A stretch of 42,554 nucleotides of DNA from Candidatus Altimarinota bacterium. Lineage in GTDB: Bacteria > Patescibacteriota > Gracilibacteria > BD1-5 > UBA2023. How positions within the stretch are numbered: the first letter of the stretch is position 1; each line of letters begins with the position of its first letter. A program made the position numbers and the translations under genes. This document shows positions 1-9,679 of the stretch, in pieces. The notes under the pieces are model-generated. The model did no database searches. It worked only from the letters and a program-made list of their open reading frames with translations, and was not told where the DNA came from. The DNA is taken from assembly GCA_028689065.1 (NCBI GenBank), contig JAQTWX010000009.1, forward strand, positions 1 to 42,554, in the 5' to 3' direction.

Positions 1-2801
1 CGACGAATAGAATCAATCGGTCCGTCTCCCAGTCCTTTTACGGCCTTGAGTCCGAAACGGATATGTTTAGGATCAATATAAGTAAAATGTTTTTTTGACT
101 CATTGACATCTGGAGGGAGGATATCGATTCCTTTGGATTTACATTCTCCGATTTCCATAGTAATGCGCTCCATATCTTCCTCATCCGATACCATAAGTGC
201 GGTCATAAATTCGGTCGGGTAGTATGCTTTCAAATATGCAGTCTGGTAGGAAATCATGGAATAACAGGCAGCATGGGATTTATTGAACGAGTAATCCGCT
301 GCAGGCATAACCATTTTCTCATAGATAAACTCACTTGTTTCCGGCTTATATCCGTTTGTTTTTTCTGCCTTTTCGATGAATTCATACTTGATTTTTTCAA
401 CAACTTCACGAATCTTTTTTCAGACTCATCGTCGGAGGACATCTGCTTCACCGAGAGAAAATCCTCCCATTGATTGTGCGAGTTGCATGAGCTGTTCCTG
501 ATATATCGCGATACCGTAGGAGACATTCAGGTACGGTCCGAGATCGCGCTCGAGCTTGGCGGTCTCGTCTTTTACTGTATCTTTCCCGTATTTTTTTTCG
601 AGAATTTCACGGAGTTCATCCATCATATAGGAAACTTTTTCGAGACCATGCTTACGAGCAATATAAACAGGAATAAATGCCATCGGTCCTGGTCGATAGA
701 GAGCTACCATCGCGATAATATCCTCGAAAGTATTGGGTTTCAGATCTTTGAGATACTTTCGCATCCCCGCAGACTCGAACTGGAATACTCCGGTCGTGTC
801 CCCCTCAGCAAATATCTTAAATACCTTCTTGTCTGCAAAACTGATTTTAAGCATATCAATCTCTGTTCCATGTGTCTCTTTGATAATCCGAAGACATCGC
901 TCGATGATGGTGAGGTTTCGAAGTCCGAGAAAGTCCATCTTTAGTAGTCATAGATCTTCGAGCGGTTTCGCACTGAATTGTGTAACAGTGGTGTTAGTAT
1001 CTTTTGGAGGATGTTGAAGTGGACAGTAATCGGTCATAGGCTTCGGTGCGATGATAACCGCACAAGCATGAACTCCGAGTTGTCGAATGGATCCCTCGAG
1101 TTTGAGAGCATTATCAATAACCATATGATATCGATCGTCCGTGTCATAGGCTTTCTTGAACTCTATCGATTCAATAAGTGCATCTTTGAGCTTAGTTCCT
1201 GGTTTGCTTGGGATTGCTGCCGCGAGTTTGTTCATCTCGGAAAAGGGGATTCCGAGAGCTTTTCCTACATCCTTCACTGCCGCACGTGCCGCCATGGTAC
1301 CGAAGGTACAAATCTGTGCAACATGATCTGCTCCGTACTTGTCCCGTACGTACTCGATAACTCGGTCTCGTCCTGTGTCTGAAAAGTCGACGTCAATATC
1401 TGGCATGGAGACACGCGATGGGTTCAAGAATCGCTCAAAGAGGAGTCCGTAGGGGAGAGGGTCTATATCCGTGATTCCAGACACATATGCGAGTACCGCT
1501 CCTGCTGCTGATCCACGTCCTGGTCCTACTGGAACACCGTTTTTCTTTGCCCAGATAATGAAGTCGGAGACGATGTTAAAATACCCGTTGAAGCCCATGA
1601 GGTCTACTACGACGAGTTCATATTCCAATCTGTCTATAATGGTCTTTTTTTCTTCTCCCCACCCTTCGATTATAGCCCGCTTCTTATCAGTATAATAGGT
1701 CTTCGCGAGTGCCTGGAGTTCAACCGCACTCATATCTGAGAGCTTCTTGTCCGATCCGGCTATATCTTTTTTATGAATAAATTCGATAACTGTTTCCACA
1801 TCGAGCCCGAAACCGTAGCGATAGTTAAGTCCCTCGATACAGATACGTCGGAGGTTCCATTCTTCTTCTTCGAGGGATTTGATATCGGAAGGAAGTTCTT
1901 TAATATATGTAGCATAAAGAGCTTTTTCCTCAACTCCGAGTTCAAAAGTTGGGATAAGGGTTTTTCCATAGGGGATATCGATATGGATTTTATCATTGAT
2001 TTCAAGAGTATTTTTTATTGCTTCTGGCACATGAGCAAAAAGCTCTGCCATTTCCTCTGGACTTCTGAGAGCGTAATTCCCCTCGATAAGTGTCGGACGA
2101 TCTGGGTCTTCGAGAGAACGACCGTCTCCAATACAATAGAAGAGGTCGCGTGCTTCCGCATCGCTTTGCTCGATATAATAAGTATTGTTCGTAGCAACTA
2201 CCTTGTATCCGTAAGTTCGCGAAAGTTTAATCAGATAATCGTTGATTTTCGGTTGATTTCCACGGTCCGGATGTTCTTGGAGTTCTAGATAGAAATCATC
2301 TTTTCCAAAGAGCCCCTCGTAGTAAGCGATACGTTCTCGAATATATTCTTCACTTTTTCCAGTGGTAATATGCTGTGGAATCTCTCCAGTAATAGATCCA
2401 GACAGTCCTATGAGATGACCACAATATTTTTCAAGTACTTCAAAGTCTATTCGAGGTCGCCCATTATACATACCTTCAAGCCATGAATCTGTCACCATAT
2501 CGATAAGGTTTTTGTATCCTTCAACATCTTTTGCAAGGAGTACGATCTCGAAAAGCTCATTATCCTTATCACGATTTGTTTTTCCTTTCTTTGAAATAGT
2601 TGCCTCGAGTCCTATGATAGGATTAATTCCTGATTCCTTTGCTTTTTTATAGAACTCAAATGCTCCATAGAGATTTCCTGCATCTGTGATGGCGAGACCA
2701 GGCATACCAAGAGTTTGAGCTTGCTTGGCAAGGGCTCATGGTTTTCCGAGTCCAGAAAGAAATGAATAATGTGTATGAGTGTGAAGATGGACGAAAGACA
2801 T
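1..2801 (-). CDS. dnaE: DNA polymerase III alpha subunit, 3' end cut by window start
   Basis: Replicative DNA polymerase catalytic subunit. About 933 residues are visible and the C-terminus lies outside the window. The start at 2801 gives an N-terminal PHP domain with HLHTHTHYSFLSG. The polymerase core shows GPGRGSAAG, MPDIDVDFSD and LLKMDFLGLRN, then YRPGPM and SHAACYSMISYQTAYLKA. Four in-frame TGA codons (22, 618, 792 and 794) break the frame under the standard code. Codon 618 falls in EDL-G-LLKMDFLG, where the family has Gly, and codons 792/794 give LRRGVGKK. Read as Gly they restore one continuous C-family polymerase. Divergent from the kinase gene at 2930. Identity is certain; only the 3' end is unseen. 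Confidence 0.97.
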
Positions 2802-2929
2802 GAAATGTTACAATTGGAAAAGTTGTATTTTTGTGCAGTATATGGAAAAATTGTAAAAACAAAAATTTCCTTGCCTTCTTTTATTTTTTCTATACTATCC
2901 AACTATCTACTTTTCATTCGAAAGAAATT

Positions 2930-3478
2930 ATGCAAAAAACAATACTCGCATTGGCAGGGGAGATGTGATGTGGAAAATGAACTCTTACGAGTTATCTGGT
3001 TTCTGAATATCATGCAGAGGTTTATCGTTTCTCAAATCCGCTCCGTGATATTATTGATCGTATGCATCGTGAGAAGAGTCGGGATACTATGCAACAACTT
3101 TCGACTGCTCTCCGACAGGTTTTCGGAGATGATATTCTCTCGGAAATTATCCTCGCAGATATTGGACAGAGTAATTCATCTTTTATTATCATTGATGGAG
3201 TACGTCGAGAGAGTGATATAAAATATCTTCGTAATCTTGAAGGATTTTGTCTCGTGTATATCGATGCAAATTTGGAGACTCGATATACACGAATCACATT
3301 TCGTGGGGAAAATAGTTCTGATACCACTAAAACTATTGAGGAATTCATGAAGGAAACAGAAGCGGAGCCAGAGGTGAGAATACGAGACCTAAAAGAAATA
3401 TCCGATGCTGTTATTGAAAATAATGGGACAATTGAAGAACTTGAAAAGGCGTTTGAAAAGTTAAATATTAGAAAATAA
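2930..3478 (+). CDS. P-loop nucleotide kinase (dNMP kinase / CoaE-like)
   Basis: A 182-residue P-loop kinase-fold protein. The N-terminus MQKTILALAGEMGCGKGTL is a Walker A motif of the GxxGxGKGT type used by nucleoside monophosphate and dephospho-CoA kinases. Two of its glycines (codons 13 and 17, TGA at 2966 and 2978) are encoded by TGA, so under the standard code the P-loop would be cut away and only the fragment starting at 3062 would be called. A later SFIIIDGVRRESDIKYLR stretch resembles the strand-plus-DG(I/V)R motif of these kinases. A C-terminal EELEKAFEKL helix ends the protein. The substrate cannot be told: dNMP, UMP/CMP and dephospho-CoA are all possible. It starts 128 bp from the divergent dnaE start. 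Confidence 0.75.
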
Positions 3479-3547
3479 TTCTTTGTATTTTTCTTTGAAG
3501 ATATTAAACTTAAATCTTAAGTATTTTATTTTCCTACTATTCTTTTT

Positions 3548-5410
3548 ATGTATACACAGAGTAAAAATATATCTAAAGCAACCAAATTCTCTGGTTTTAC
3601 TCTTGTTGAACTCATCGTAGTAATAACCATCCTTGTTATACTTGGAACTATTGCCTTTACGCAACTCGGGGGTTTTTCAAGTAATGCTCGTGATTCTGAT
3701 AGGATTACTACTATTGCAAATATAGAGAAATGACTCAATATCCTCGAACTTAAAACTAGTAAATATCCTCTCCCAGAAAACATAGTAGGAACTGGAACTA
3801 TTAATGGAAGTGTCTATTCGTTTGTTTGAGATATAGGAGAATCTGTCTCTCGTCTCCTTAAGATGAGTACTGTTACCAAAGATCCTCTTACTCAAACTAA
3901 TTACACCTACGGAACTAATGCTAATAAAACACAGTACCAAATTGCTACCACTCTAGAAAATGCTATAGCGTATAATACCTCTCCTATTATTCAAGCTGTT
4001 TATGCTGATACTCTCTATCAGGCTCGAGTGAATGGGAATTATCCAGGATATATCAAGTTCCAAAGTGGTTCAGAAACTTATATAGCCAATATTCCATCTC
4101 TTCTTTTTAATAATACTGGTAGTATCGAGCTTCTTTCAACTACGAATACTTATTTTATAGTAAACAAACAACAGAATCTTCCTTATAAGATAGATGATAA
4201 AACTCAAATACAAAACAAAACCCCTACAGAAATTATTCAATTCATCACCAATAACACCAATGCTACGCTTACTGGAGTAAATATCACGAGTATAACAACT
4301 AGTGCTGGTGTATCAGAATTATTCACTGGGGCAATACTTGATAGTTTCTGATGAGATATATCTATAGTAGAGAAAGTGATTTTAGGAAATGTTTTAATAA
4401 CATCTGTAACAGATGCAGTATGTGGAACAGCAAGTACGACATACTCTTATGGAACAACAACATATGGAACAGATACATTCTGTAGTATATGAAATGCAAC
4501 TCCAACAACCCCCACTTTTCCTATGGCATGAAATAGTACAAATTGGACTTGTAATTCTCCTGATTGATGAGCAAATACTCAATGTACCGCAACACAATCA
4601 CCTGCAACTTGTACACCAGGAACTCAGTCATTTAATTACACTGGTTCGGATCAAACCTTCACGATTCCTGCTGGATGTACTCAGATTACCGTAAAGGCAT
4701 GGGGAGCAGGTGGTGGTGGTGGAGCAACCTGATATGGTAATCCAGCAGGAAATGGAGGTGCTGGATGATATGCATCTTGATCTATAAATGTTACACCAGA
4801 TTCTACGATAATTGTTATAGTCGGAGGAGGAGGTACTAAAGTGGATGCAAATGGGTATGCTGGTGGTGGTGGTGGACTATCTGGAATCTTTAGTACCTCG
4901 AAAACTCAGGGGAATGCTCTTGTTATAGCTGGTGGTGGAGGAGGAGCTGGTATTAGTGGAAATGGAGGTGCATGATGAGGTACTACAGGACTCTCAGGAG
5001 GTGGAAATTATGGAGGAGGATGAACTCAATCAACTGGTGGTGCTGGTGGAGGCTGAACATATGGTGGACAGGCCGGAAGTGCACTTCAAGGTGGTACGAA
5101 CCAATTTTCTGGTACATGGAGTGTGGCGGCATACGGTGGTGGATGACAGGGTACATATGGACCTGCTCATTACGATTTCTGATGATGAGGTGGAGGATAT
5201 TGGTGAGGGGGAAGTGGTGGTGGAAATGGTTCAACAACCGATGTTGGAGGCGGAGGTGGATCTGGTTATTCCCCATATGGAGGAACTCTAGCGTGATCAA
5301 GTGTTACACCGCCAAATATAAGTGATCCTGATTATCCATCTGGAATTGGGATCGGATGAGCTGGAAATGGTGGAAATGGTGGAAATGGTTTTGTAAAAAT
5401 TACTTGGTAA
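3548..5410 (+). CDS. Modular prepilin with Cys-containing linker and Gly-rich C-terminal domain
   Basis: A 620-residue secreted type IV pilin-like protein. A class III leader ends at residues 15-16 (SG) before FTLVELIVVITILVILG, with Glu at mature position 5. The pilin core (to about 150) carries SARDS-like NARDS and DPLTQTNYTYG, both shared with the other three prepilins here. Residues about 270-365 form a Thr/Asn-rich linker with six cysteines. From about 370 the protein reads FTIPAGCTQITVKAWGAGG and then a long GGGG/GGNG domain like the Gly-rich domains of phage and bacterial adhesins. It contains 22 in-frame TGA codons, including a TGA triplet at 5180-5188; nearly all fit Gly-rich context. 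It ends in TAA and is followed by a perfect terminator. Role inferred: pilus-tip or surface adhesin. Confidence 0.88.
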
Positions 5411-5433
5411 TTTTTACAAGCTTTGATATTCTA

Positions 5434-5470
5434 AATAATCCTTATCAGTTTTGATAAGGATTATTTTTAT
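5434..5470 (+). terminator. Rho-independent terminator after Gly-rich prepilin
   Basis: A 14-bp perfect stem (5434-5447 with 5452-5465), GTTT loop, followed by TTTAT. It closes the prepilin transcript. Confidence 0.9.
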
Positions 5471-5732
5471 ATTTTTTATTTTCTCTTGTGTATATTTATC
5501 TCGATTAAATCATCATTCCTATGATGTTTTGTATAGATTATATTTTATTTTAAATCATGGCACTATATTAGTATCTTTTTATAATTTTAATCTATTTTTC
5601 AGAATAAATTATCTCTCTAAAATAGACGAATATTTTTCCTTTATAATAAATTTGACTCTTAGACTCTTTTCTATACAATACCCGTACTTTTTTAGTCCAG
5701 TACTACTTTTTATTCTCTATTTATTCTACTCC
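5471..5732. other. AT-rich intergenic stretch upstream of rpsT
   Basis: The gap between the prepilin stop (5410) and rpsT (5733) is 322 bp; beyond the terminator nothing codes convincingly. An open frame continuous with rpsT runs back to 5451, but it is low-complexity Phe/Ile/Leu/Tyr-rich and is best read as untranslated leader and promoter DNA. I see no clear -35/-10 pair. Confidence 0.5.
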
Positions 5733-6002
5733 ATGCCAAATACTTCATCGGCAAAGAAGGCTCTCAAACAAAGCCAAACTAAAGCATCTAGAAATCGTCG
5801 TTTCAACGCTCTTTACAAAGAAACTCTTAAGGCTTTTCAGAAAGCTATTGCAACTGGTTCTTCAGATGCTGCAGAAATTCTCTCTAAGCTTTACTCTCGT
5901 GTTGATACTCTTGTAAAGAAAAACATTCTCCACATCAATAACGGTTCGAGAAAAAAATCTCGTTTCGCTAAGATGCTTAAATCCATATCCACTAAGGCAT
6001 AA
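5733..6002 (+). CDS. rpsT: 30S ribosomal protein S20
   Basis: An 89-residue basic protein of normal S20 length. It starts MPNTSSAKKALKQSQ and continues with ASRNRRFNALYKETLKAF and HINNGSRKKSRFAKML, matching the S20 helical bundle (KRxRxxxxR near the start, ...NxAARKKSRL near the end). S20 binds 16S rRNA early in 30S assembly. The start at 5733 was chosen because the upstream in-frame extension is not S20-like. It overlaps nothing and sits 3 bp before infC, so the two are co-transcribed. No TGA codons. Confidence 0.95.
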   Translation: MPNTSSAKKALKQSQTKASRNRRFNALYKETLKAFQKAIATGSSDAAEILSKLYSRVDTLVKKNILHINNGSRKKSRFAKMLKSISTKA

Positions 6003-6005
6003 TCG

Positions 6006-6512
6006 ATGGCTCCAAAAGCAAAACGCACCAATGAAAGTATCCGAGCCGATAAGGTTCAAGTTATCGCTGAATCCGGAGAACAACTTGGTATCATGTCTCT
6101 CTCTGAGGCAATCAATAAGGCAAGCGCTCTCGATATGGATATCGTCGAGATAGGAATGCAAGATGGTGTTGTTCTTACAAAGATGATGGATTATGGAAAG
6201 TTTTTGTTTAAACAACAAAAATCTCAAAATAAATCTCATTCGAAGAAAACGGAAGTTAAGACTATCAAGCTCACCTATAAGATAGGAGATCATGATTTGG
6301 AGATACGAAAAAATCAGGCAGTGAAGTTTGCAGCCGCAGGACATCCATTAAAGGTTATACTTTCCCTTCGAGGACGAGAAAATCACTATGAAACACTTGC
6401 AATGGATAAAGTTAATGAATTCGTTACTTCTCTCGCAGATGTTTACAAAGCTGATGGAAAGGTAATGAAAGCAGGAAATAATTTTTCCATCCTCCTTCAT
6501 GTAAAAAAATAA
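6006..6512 (+). CDS. infC: Translation initiation factor IF-3
   Basis: A 168-residue IF-3. The N-domain begins TNESIRADKVQVI and gives LGIMSLSEAINKASALDMDIVEIG. After the linker lysines, the C-domain has KTIKLTYKIGDHDLEIRKNQAVKF, then GHPLKVILSLRGRE. IF-3 binds the 30S platform and monitors initiator tRNA and start-codon pairing. It lies 3 bp after rpsT and before rpmI-rplT, the usual infC-rpmI-rplT order. No TGA codons. Confidence 0.96.
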   Translation: MAPKAKRTNESIRADKVQVIAESGEQLGIMSLSEAINKASALDMDIVEIGMQDGVVLTKMMDYGKFLFKQQKSQNKSHSKKTEVKTIKLTYKIGDHDLEIRKNQAVKFAAAGHPLKVILSLRGRENHYETLAMDKVNEFVTSLADVYKADGKVMKAGNNFSILLHVKK

Positions 6513-6545
6513 GAAATATTTAATTTTTAATATAATTTCATTTTT

Positions 6546-6743
6546 ATGAAAGCAAAAACTCACTCAGGAGCAAAAAAACGTGTAAAAGTTACTGGAACTG
6601 GAAAGTTCGTATTTGCTCACTCTTGTAAACGACATCTTCTTTCTGATAAAAGCAAGAAAGCAAAAGGACGAGATAAATACGGTCTCGTTGCTCATGCAAC
6701 AAATAAGCTCGCTGCACAGCGATGTCTTCCTTATGGAGTGTAA
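6546..6743 (+). CDS. rpmI: 50S ribosomal protein L35
   Basis: A 65-residue L35 with the typical [20 protein letters not shown] start and the [13 protein letters not shown] block. It sits 33 bp after infC. A TATAAT-like hexamer at 6531-6536 lies nine bases before the ATG with no purine-rich ribosome-binding site between; in such AT-rich DNA this may be chance or may give a near-leaderless transcript. No TGA codons. Confidence 0.96.
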   Translation: MKAKTHSGAKKRVKVTGTGKFVFAHSCKRHLLSDKSKKAKGRDKYGLVAHATNKLAAQRCLPYGV

Positions 6744-6821
6744 TAGAAATTGAGAAATAATAGTTCTCTCAAATATTCTCGCTCAATAAATTAATCACTA
6801 ATAACTAACCTCTAAATATAT

Positions 6822-7166
6822 ATGGTACGCGTAAAACGTGGTCTACAGACTAAGAAACGACACAATAATCTCATCGCTCGTGCAAAAGGATTCCGCATGA
6901 TGAATGGGAATGTATTCTCTCGAGCAAAGAATGCTCTTATGAAAGCAGGAACCAATGCTTACATTGGACGACGACTCAAGAAACGAGATTTCCGAGGTCT
7001 CTGGACTATTCGTATTAATAATGCAGTTCGAGCACTTGGACTTAATTACTCAACTTTTATTAATCTTCTTTATAAGAAGAACGTAAAAATTGACCGAAAG
7101 GCTCTTTCAAATCTTGCTATCAGTCATCCAGCTGTATTCGCAAAAATCGTTGAATTCGTAAAATAA
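6822..7166 (+). CDS. rplT: 50S ribosomal protein L20
   Basis: A 114-residue L20 starting MVRVKRGLQTKKRHNNLIARAKGFR, with the universally conserved GRRLKKRDFRGLWTIRINNA. It binds 23S rRNA early in 50S assembly and is known in other bacteria to control its own operon. The CGA codons in the RRLKKRDFRG block fall on invariant arginines, which shows that CGA is still Arg in this organism. A terminator follows 4 bp after the stop. No TGA codons. Confidence 0.96.
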   Translation: MVRVKRGLQTKKRHNNLIARAKGFRMMNGNVFSRAKNALMKAGTNAYIGRRLKKRDFRGLWTIRINNAVRALGLNYSTFINLLYKKNVKIDRKALSNLAISHPAVFAKIVEFVK

Positions 7167-7170
7167 AAGA

Positions 7171-7197
7171 AAGCCCCGCCGTGAAGGTGGGGTTTTT
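7171..7197 (+). terminator. Terminator after rplT
   Basis: A GC-rich hairpin, CCCCGCC / GGTGGGG with a GTGAA loop, followed by five T. It closes the rpsT-infC-rpmI-rplT unit. Confidence 0.9.
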
Positions 7198-7215
7198 GTT
7201 TAACTTCTCTCTTAA

Positions 7216-7464
7216 ATGTTTTCTCATATTCTCATTGCTCTCGTCAGGCTCTATCAGCGATTTCTTTCCCCCGATCACTCTATCTGGGCTCGGGCAATGA
7301 ATCGACCACCGTATTGCAAACATATCCCGAGTTGCAGTGATTATATGGTGGAATCTATCGAGAAAAGGGGAGTGGTATGAGGGATTCTGAAGGGAATCTG
7401 GAGGATTCTCCGATGCAATCCATGGAGCAAAGGTGGATATGACCCTGTAGAAAAGAAAAGATAA
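7216..7464 (+). CDS. yidD: Membrane protein insertion efficiency factor YidD
   Basis: An 82-residue YidD homologue, visible only when TGA is read as Gly (codon 55, 7378-7380). It shows the family pattern: [11 protein letters not shown] at the start, [20 protein letters not shown] in the middle, and [22 protein letters not shown] at the end, with conserved Cys residues. YidD is a small amphipathic membrane-associated protein that helps YidC/Sec insert membrane proteins. It is usually next to rnpA-yidC; here it stands alone between two terminators. A standard-code gene caller would miss it. Confidence 0.93.
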
Positions 7465-7466
7465 TA

Positions 7467-7492
7467 AAAACCCCGTTTGAAGCGGGGTTTTA
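7467..7492. terminator. Bidirectional terminator between yidD and small membrane gene
   Basis: CCCCG / CGGGG stem with a TTTGAAG loop, flanked by an A run on one side and a T run on the other. It can serve yidD (+) and the convergent gene at 7501 (-). Confidence 0.82.
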
Positions 7493-7500
7493 TAAAAAGA

Positions 7501-7674
7501 TTACTTTCAGTGATGAAGAAATGGTAATAACCCTGATACTCCTCGGGTATTAATGACAAGGACTACTACCAGCAGTACTGCAATGAGAAAACCGATAATC
7601 ATCGACAGTGTGACTTCAGAAGAATCTTTTCTGTTCCGATGATTGTTTTTTTGTGATATCTCAGTAGTTACCAT
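7501..7674 (-). CDS. Small single-pass membrane protein, unknown
   Basis: A 57-residue open frame starting MVTTEISQKNNHRN, with a polar N-terminus, one strongly hydrophobic segment (about residues 25-43, MIIGFLIAVLLVVVLVI) and a short polar tail. The penultimate sense codon is TGA (Gly) before AAG and TAA. It is convergent with yidD and shares its terminator, which supports it being a real transcript. I do not recognise the family. Confidence 0.6.
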
Positions 7675-7871
7675 ATAACATTCCCCTTTTTTTCAAAAAA
7701 AAAGTTAATCAATGAGCCTTTCATCCGATTCAAACAGTCATTTGTCGAATTGGATTGAAAATTTCGAGTGTATATTACGTAAATATAAATAATGTCAAAT
7801 GATTCGTTTTCCAATCCTATTTTATTTTTTGTCATTTTTGTAATTTCCATATACTTACTCCCATATTTTTC

Positions 7872-8483
7872 ATGTCATTTATTATGCTTTCTTTTCTTAT
7901 CTCGCAGGATATTGCTCTCTTGAATTATCTTCGTTCTTTTATAGATCCAAATTCAGCACTTCAGGTGAAGATTATTCATATAGGATCAGATATCGAAGTG
8001 GCCCTTGTTATGTTGGTACTAATTGGTCTCTGGCTTTATGGTGTATATAAGAAGAATAATCAATTCAAGATAGATGCTCTTATGATGCTTTACTCAATCG
8101 GTCTCGCATTTTTGATTTATATTATCCTTAATCTTGGGCTTCCACTTCGTCCTCGCCCAGAGACGGTTTCCTCGATTCGTCCACTCGTAGATCATCTTCC
8201 TGATAATTCTTTTCCTTCGGGACATGGGATATTCGCCGGAGCTTCTATATTTGCAGCATTTCTCTATACTCGACGATGTATTGCAGGAATACTTCTTATA
8301 TCGGGTATTTTTATGCTTCTTTCGAGAATTCTTGCAGGGATTCATTATCCCGGAGATATTTTTATTGGTTCTATTATAGGAGCTATTGGTGCATATATAA
8401 TCTATATTCTTCGCAATAAGAAATTTATGACAGAATATTTGCTCGTATATCCAGTAAAAATTGCGAAGTTTTTTAAACTTTAA
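7872..8483 (+). CDS. PAP2-family membrane phosphatase (undecaprenyl-PP phosphatase-like)
   Basis: A 203-residue multi-pass protein with the three phosphatase motifs of the PAP2 superfamily in order: LPLRPRPE (KxxxxxxRP-like), SFPSGHG, and SRILAGIHYPGD. The catalytic His residues are in the second and third motifs. About five or six hydrophobic segments surround them. Bacterial members of this size usually dephosphorylate undecaprenyl pyrophosphate (BcrC type) or phosphatidylglycerol phosphate; the sequence alone does not decide. It is followed 10 bp later by a DedA gene, also a lipid-linked membrane function, so the two are likely co-transcribed. No TGA codons. Confidence 0.85.
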   Translation: MSFIMLSFLISQDIALLNYLRSFIDPNSALQVKIIHIGSDIEVALVMLVLIGLWLYGVYKKNNQFKIDALMMLYSIGLAFLIYIILNLGLPLRPRPETVSSIRPLVDHLPDNSFPSGHGIFAGASIFAAFLYTRRCIAGILLISGIFMLLSRILAGIHYPGDIFIGSIIGAIGAYIIYILRNKKFMTEYLLVYPVKIAKFFKL

Positions 8484-8493
8484 TATATACTTT

Positions 8494-9090
8494 ATGTTTC
8501 ATCAGATTTTTGAATCTATACTCGCTTTTTTCGGAGGACTCTCCTATACTTCCGTATTTTTTCTTATGACCTTGGAATCGAGTATCTTTCCAGTACCATC
8601 AGAAGCGGTCATGATACCGGCGGGGTATCTCGCTGCAACAGGAAAGCTTGATCTCTGGCTTTTACTTGCTGCAGGAACGCTCGGAAGTATGTTTGGGGCT
8701 ATTCTCAACTACTATATTCTTGGTCAGTGGATAGGGAAAACATTTCTGGAAAAGTATGGGAAATATTTGCTTATTAATCATAAAAAATATTTGGAGGCGG
8801 AATCTCTTTTTCTCAAAAATGATCGACTTTATACATTTCTCGGGCGATTCATCCCTGTAATTCGTCATCTTATCTCTATTCCTGCTGGGATGTTTCGTAT
8901 GAATTTTCCAGTATTCCTTTTCTTAACGTGACTTGGAGCTGGTATTTGGTGTTTAATTCTTCTCCTTGTCGGATATTTTTTCGGGGAAGAAGTTGTGGAA
9001 ATAGCTTCGGTATATACAAAAGAAGTGAGTATTATTGTTGTTATCGGGCTTCTTTTATGGGGAATATGGTTTCTCCGAAAGAAGAAATAA
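8494..9090 (+). CDS. DedA-family membrane protein
   Basis: A 198-residue DedA (SNARE-associated / VTT domain) protein. Signature segments are ESSIFPVPSEAVMIPAGYLA near the N-terminus and the F-x-GRFIPVIRHLISIPAGMFRM block in the middle. These match the E-x-x-x-P-x-P-x-E and G-R-F-x-P-x-x-R-x-x-x-x-x-x-A-G motifs of the family. DedA proteins are thought to flip undecaprenyl phosphate or other lipid carriers, which fits the adjacent PAP2 phosphatase. TGA at 8929-8931 (in LTGLGAG) is read as Gly; otherwise the last transmembrane segments would be lost. Confidence 0.92.
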
Positions 9091-9275
9091 TTTTAGAACA
9101 TTATAAAATATGAACTTTGTATTCAAATCTTACGTTTCCTCCGCTCATCGTACAAGTTTCGTACGATTCACTCCGGTACGCGATTTTCATACAAATTTTA
9201 TTATTTTCTAGATGCACTAAAAGATGATAAATACATTATTTATACCTTCATTTATTTCCATAACTCTGTTGTATT

Positions 9276-9590
9276 ATGCCCCTCGAAATAACTTCCGTGG
9301 AATTTAAAAAGAAATTCCTTGTCGATTCTTCACTGCTTGAGCTTATCGATGTCCGTGAGCCTTCTGAATTTCAGGAGATTCATGTTATAGGATCAAAGCT
9401 TATCCCAATGGGAGAGATTGAAAGACGATTCAAAGAGATTGACTGGTCGAAAGAAGTTATATTTATTTGTCGGAGCGGAGGACGGAGTTGATATGTAGCT
9501 GATGCTTTTGAAAATGCTGGATATACTGGAAAGAGTCTTGCTGGAGGGATTCAGATTCTTGCTATGAATTGTCGAGAATGTTTAGAATAA
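9276..9590 (+). CDS. Single-domain rhodanese
   Basis: A 104-residue rhodanese-like protein. It has LLELIDVREPSEFQEIHV near the start, the active-site loop CRSGGRS, and the closing LAGGIQILAMN. The catalytic Cys is followed by CxxGxR geometry; both arginines are encoded by CGG, which shows CGG is still Arg here. The codon after CRSGGRS (9489-9491) is TGA = Gly. The C-terminus ends NCRECLE, giving an extra C-x-x-C pair. Role: persulfide sulfur transfer. The 185 bp before it hold no convincing gene. Confidence 0.93.
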
Positions 9591-9622
9591 AAAAAGATAG
9601 AATATGTAAGTAAATTAAGAAA

Positions 9623-9660
9623 AATAAAACCCGTTCAAGTTTTCTTGAACGGGTTTTATT
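9623..9660. terminator. Bidirectional terminator between rhodanese and rpoC
   Basis: A perfect 17-bp stem (9623-9639 with 9644-9660), TTTT loop, AT-rich at both ends, between two convergent genes. Confidence 0.93.
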
Positions 9661-9679
9661 ATAGAGGTTTTTTCTAGAA

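Noticed and set aside
5451-5732. N-terminal extension of rpsT
   Set aside because: Low-complexity hydrophobic translation of an AT-rich leader; S20 begins at 5733.
9112-9213. 33-codon frame between dedA and the rhodanese gene
   Set aside because: Too short, no motif, no ribosome-binding or terminator support.
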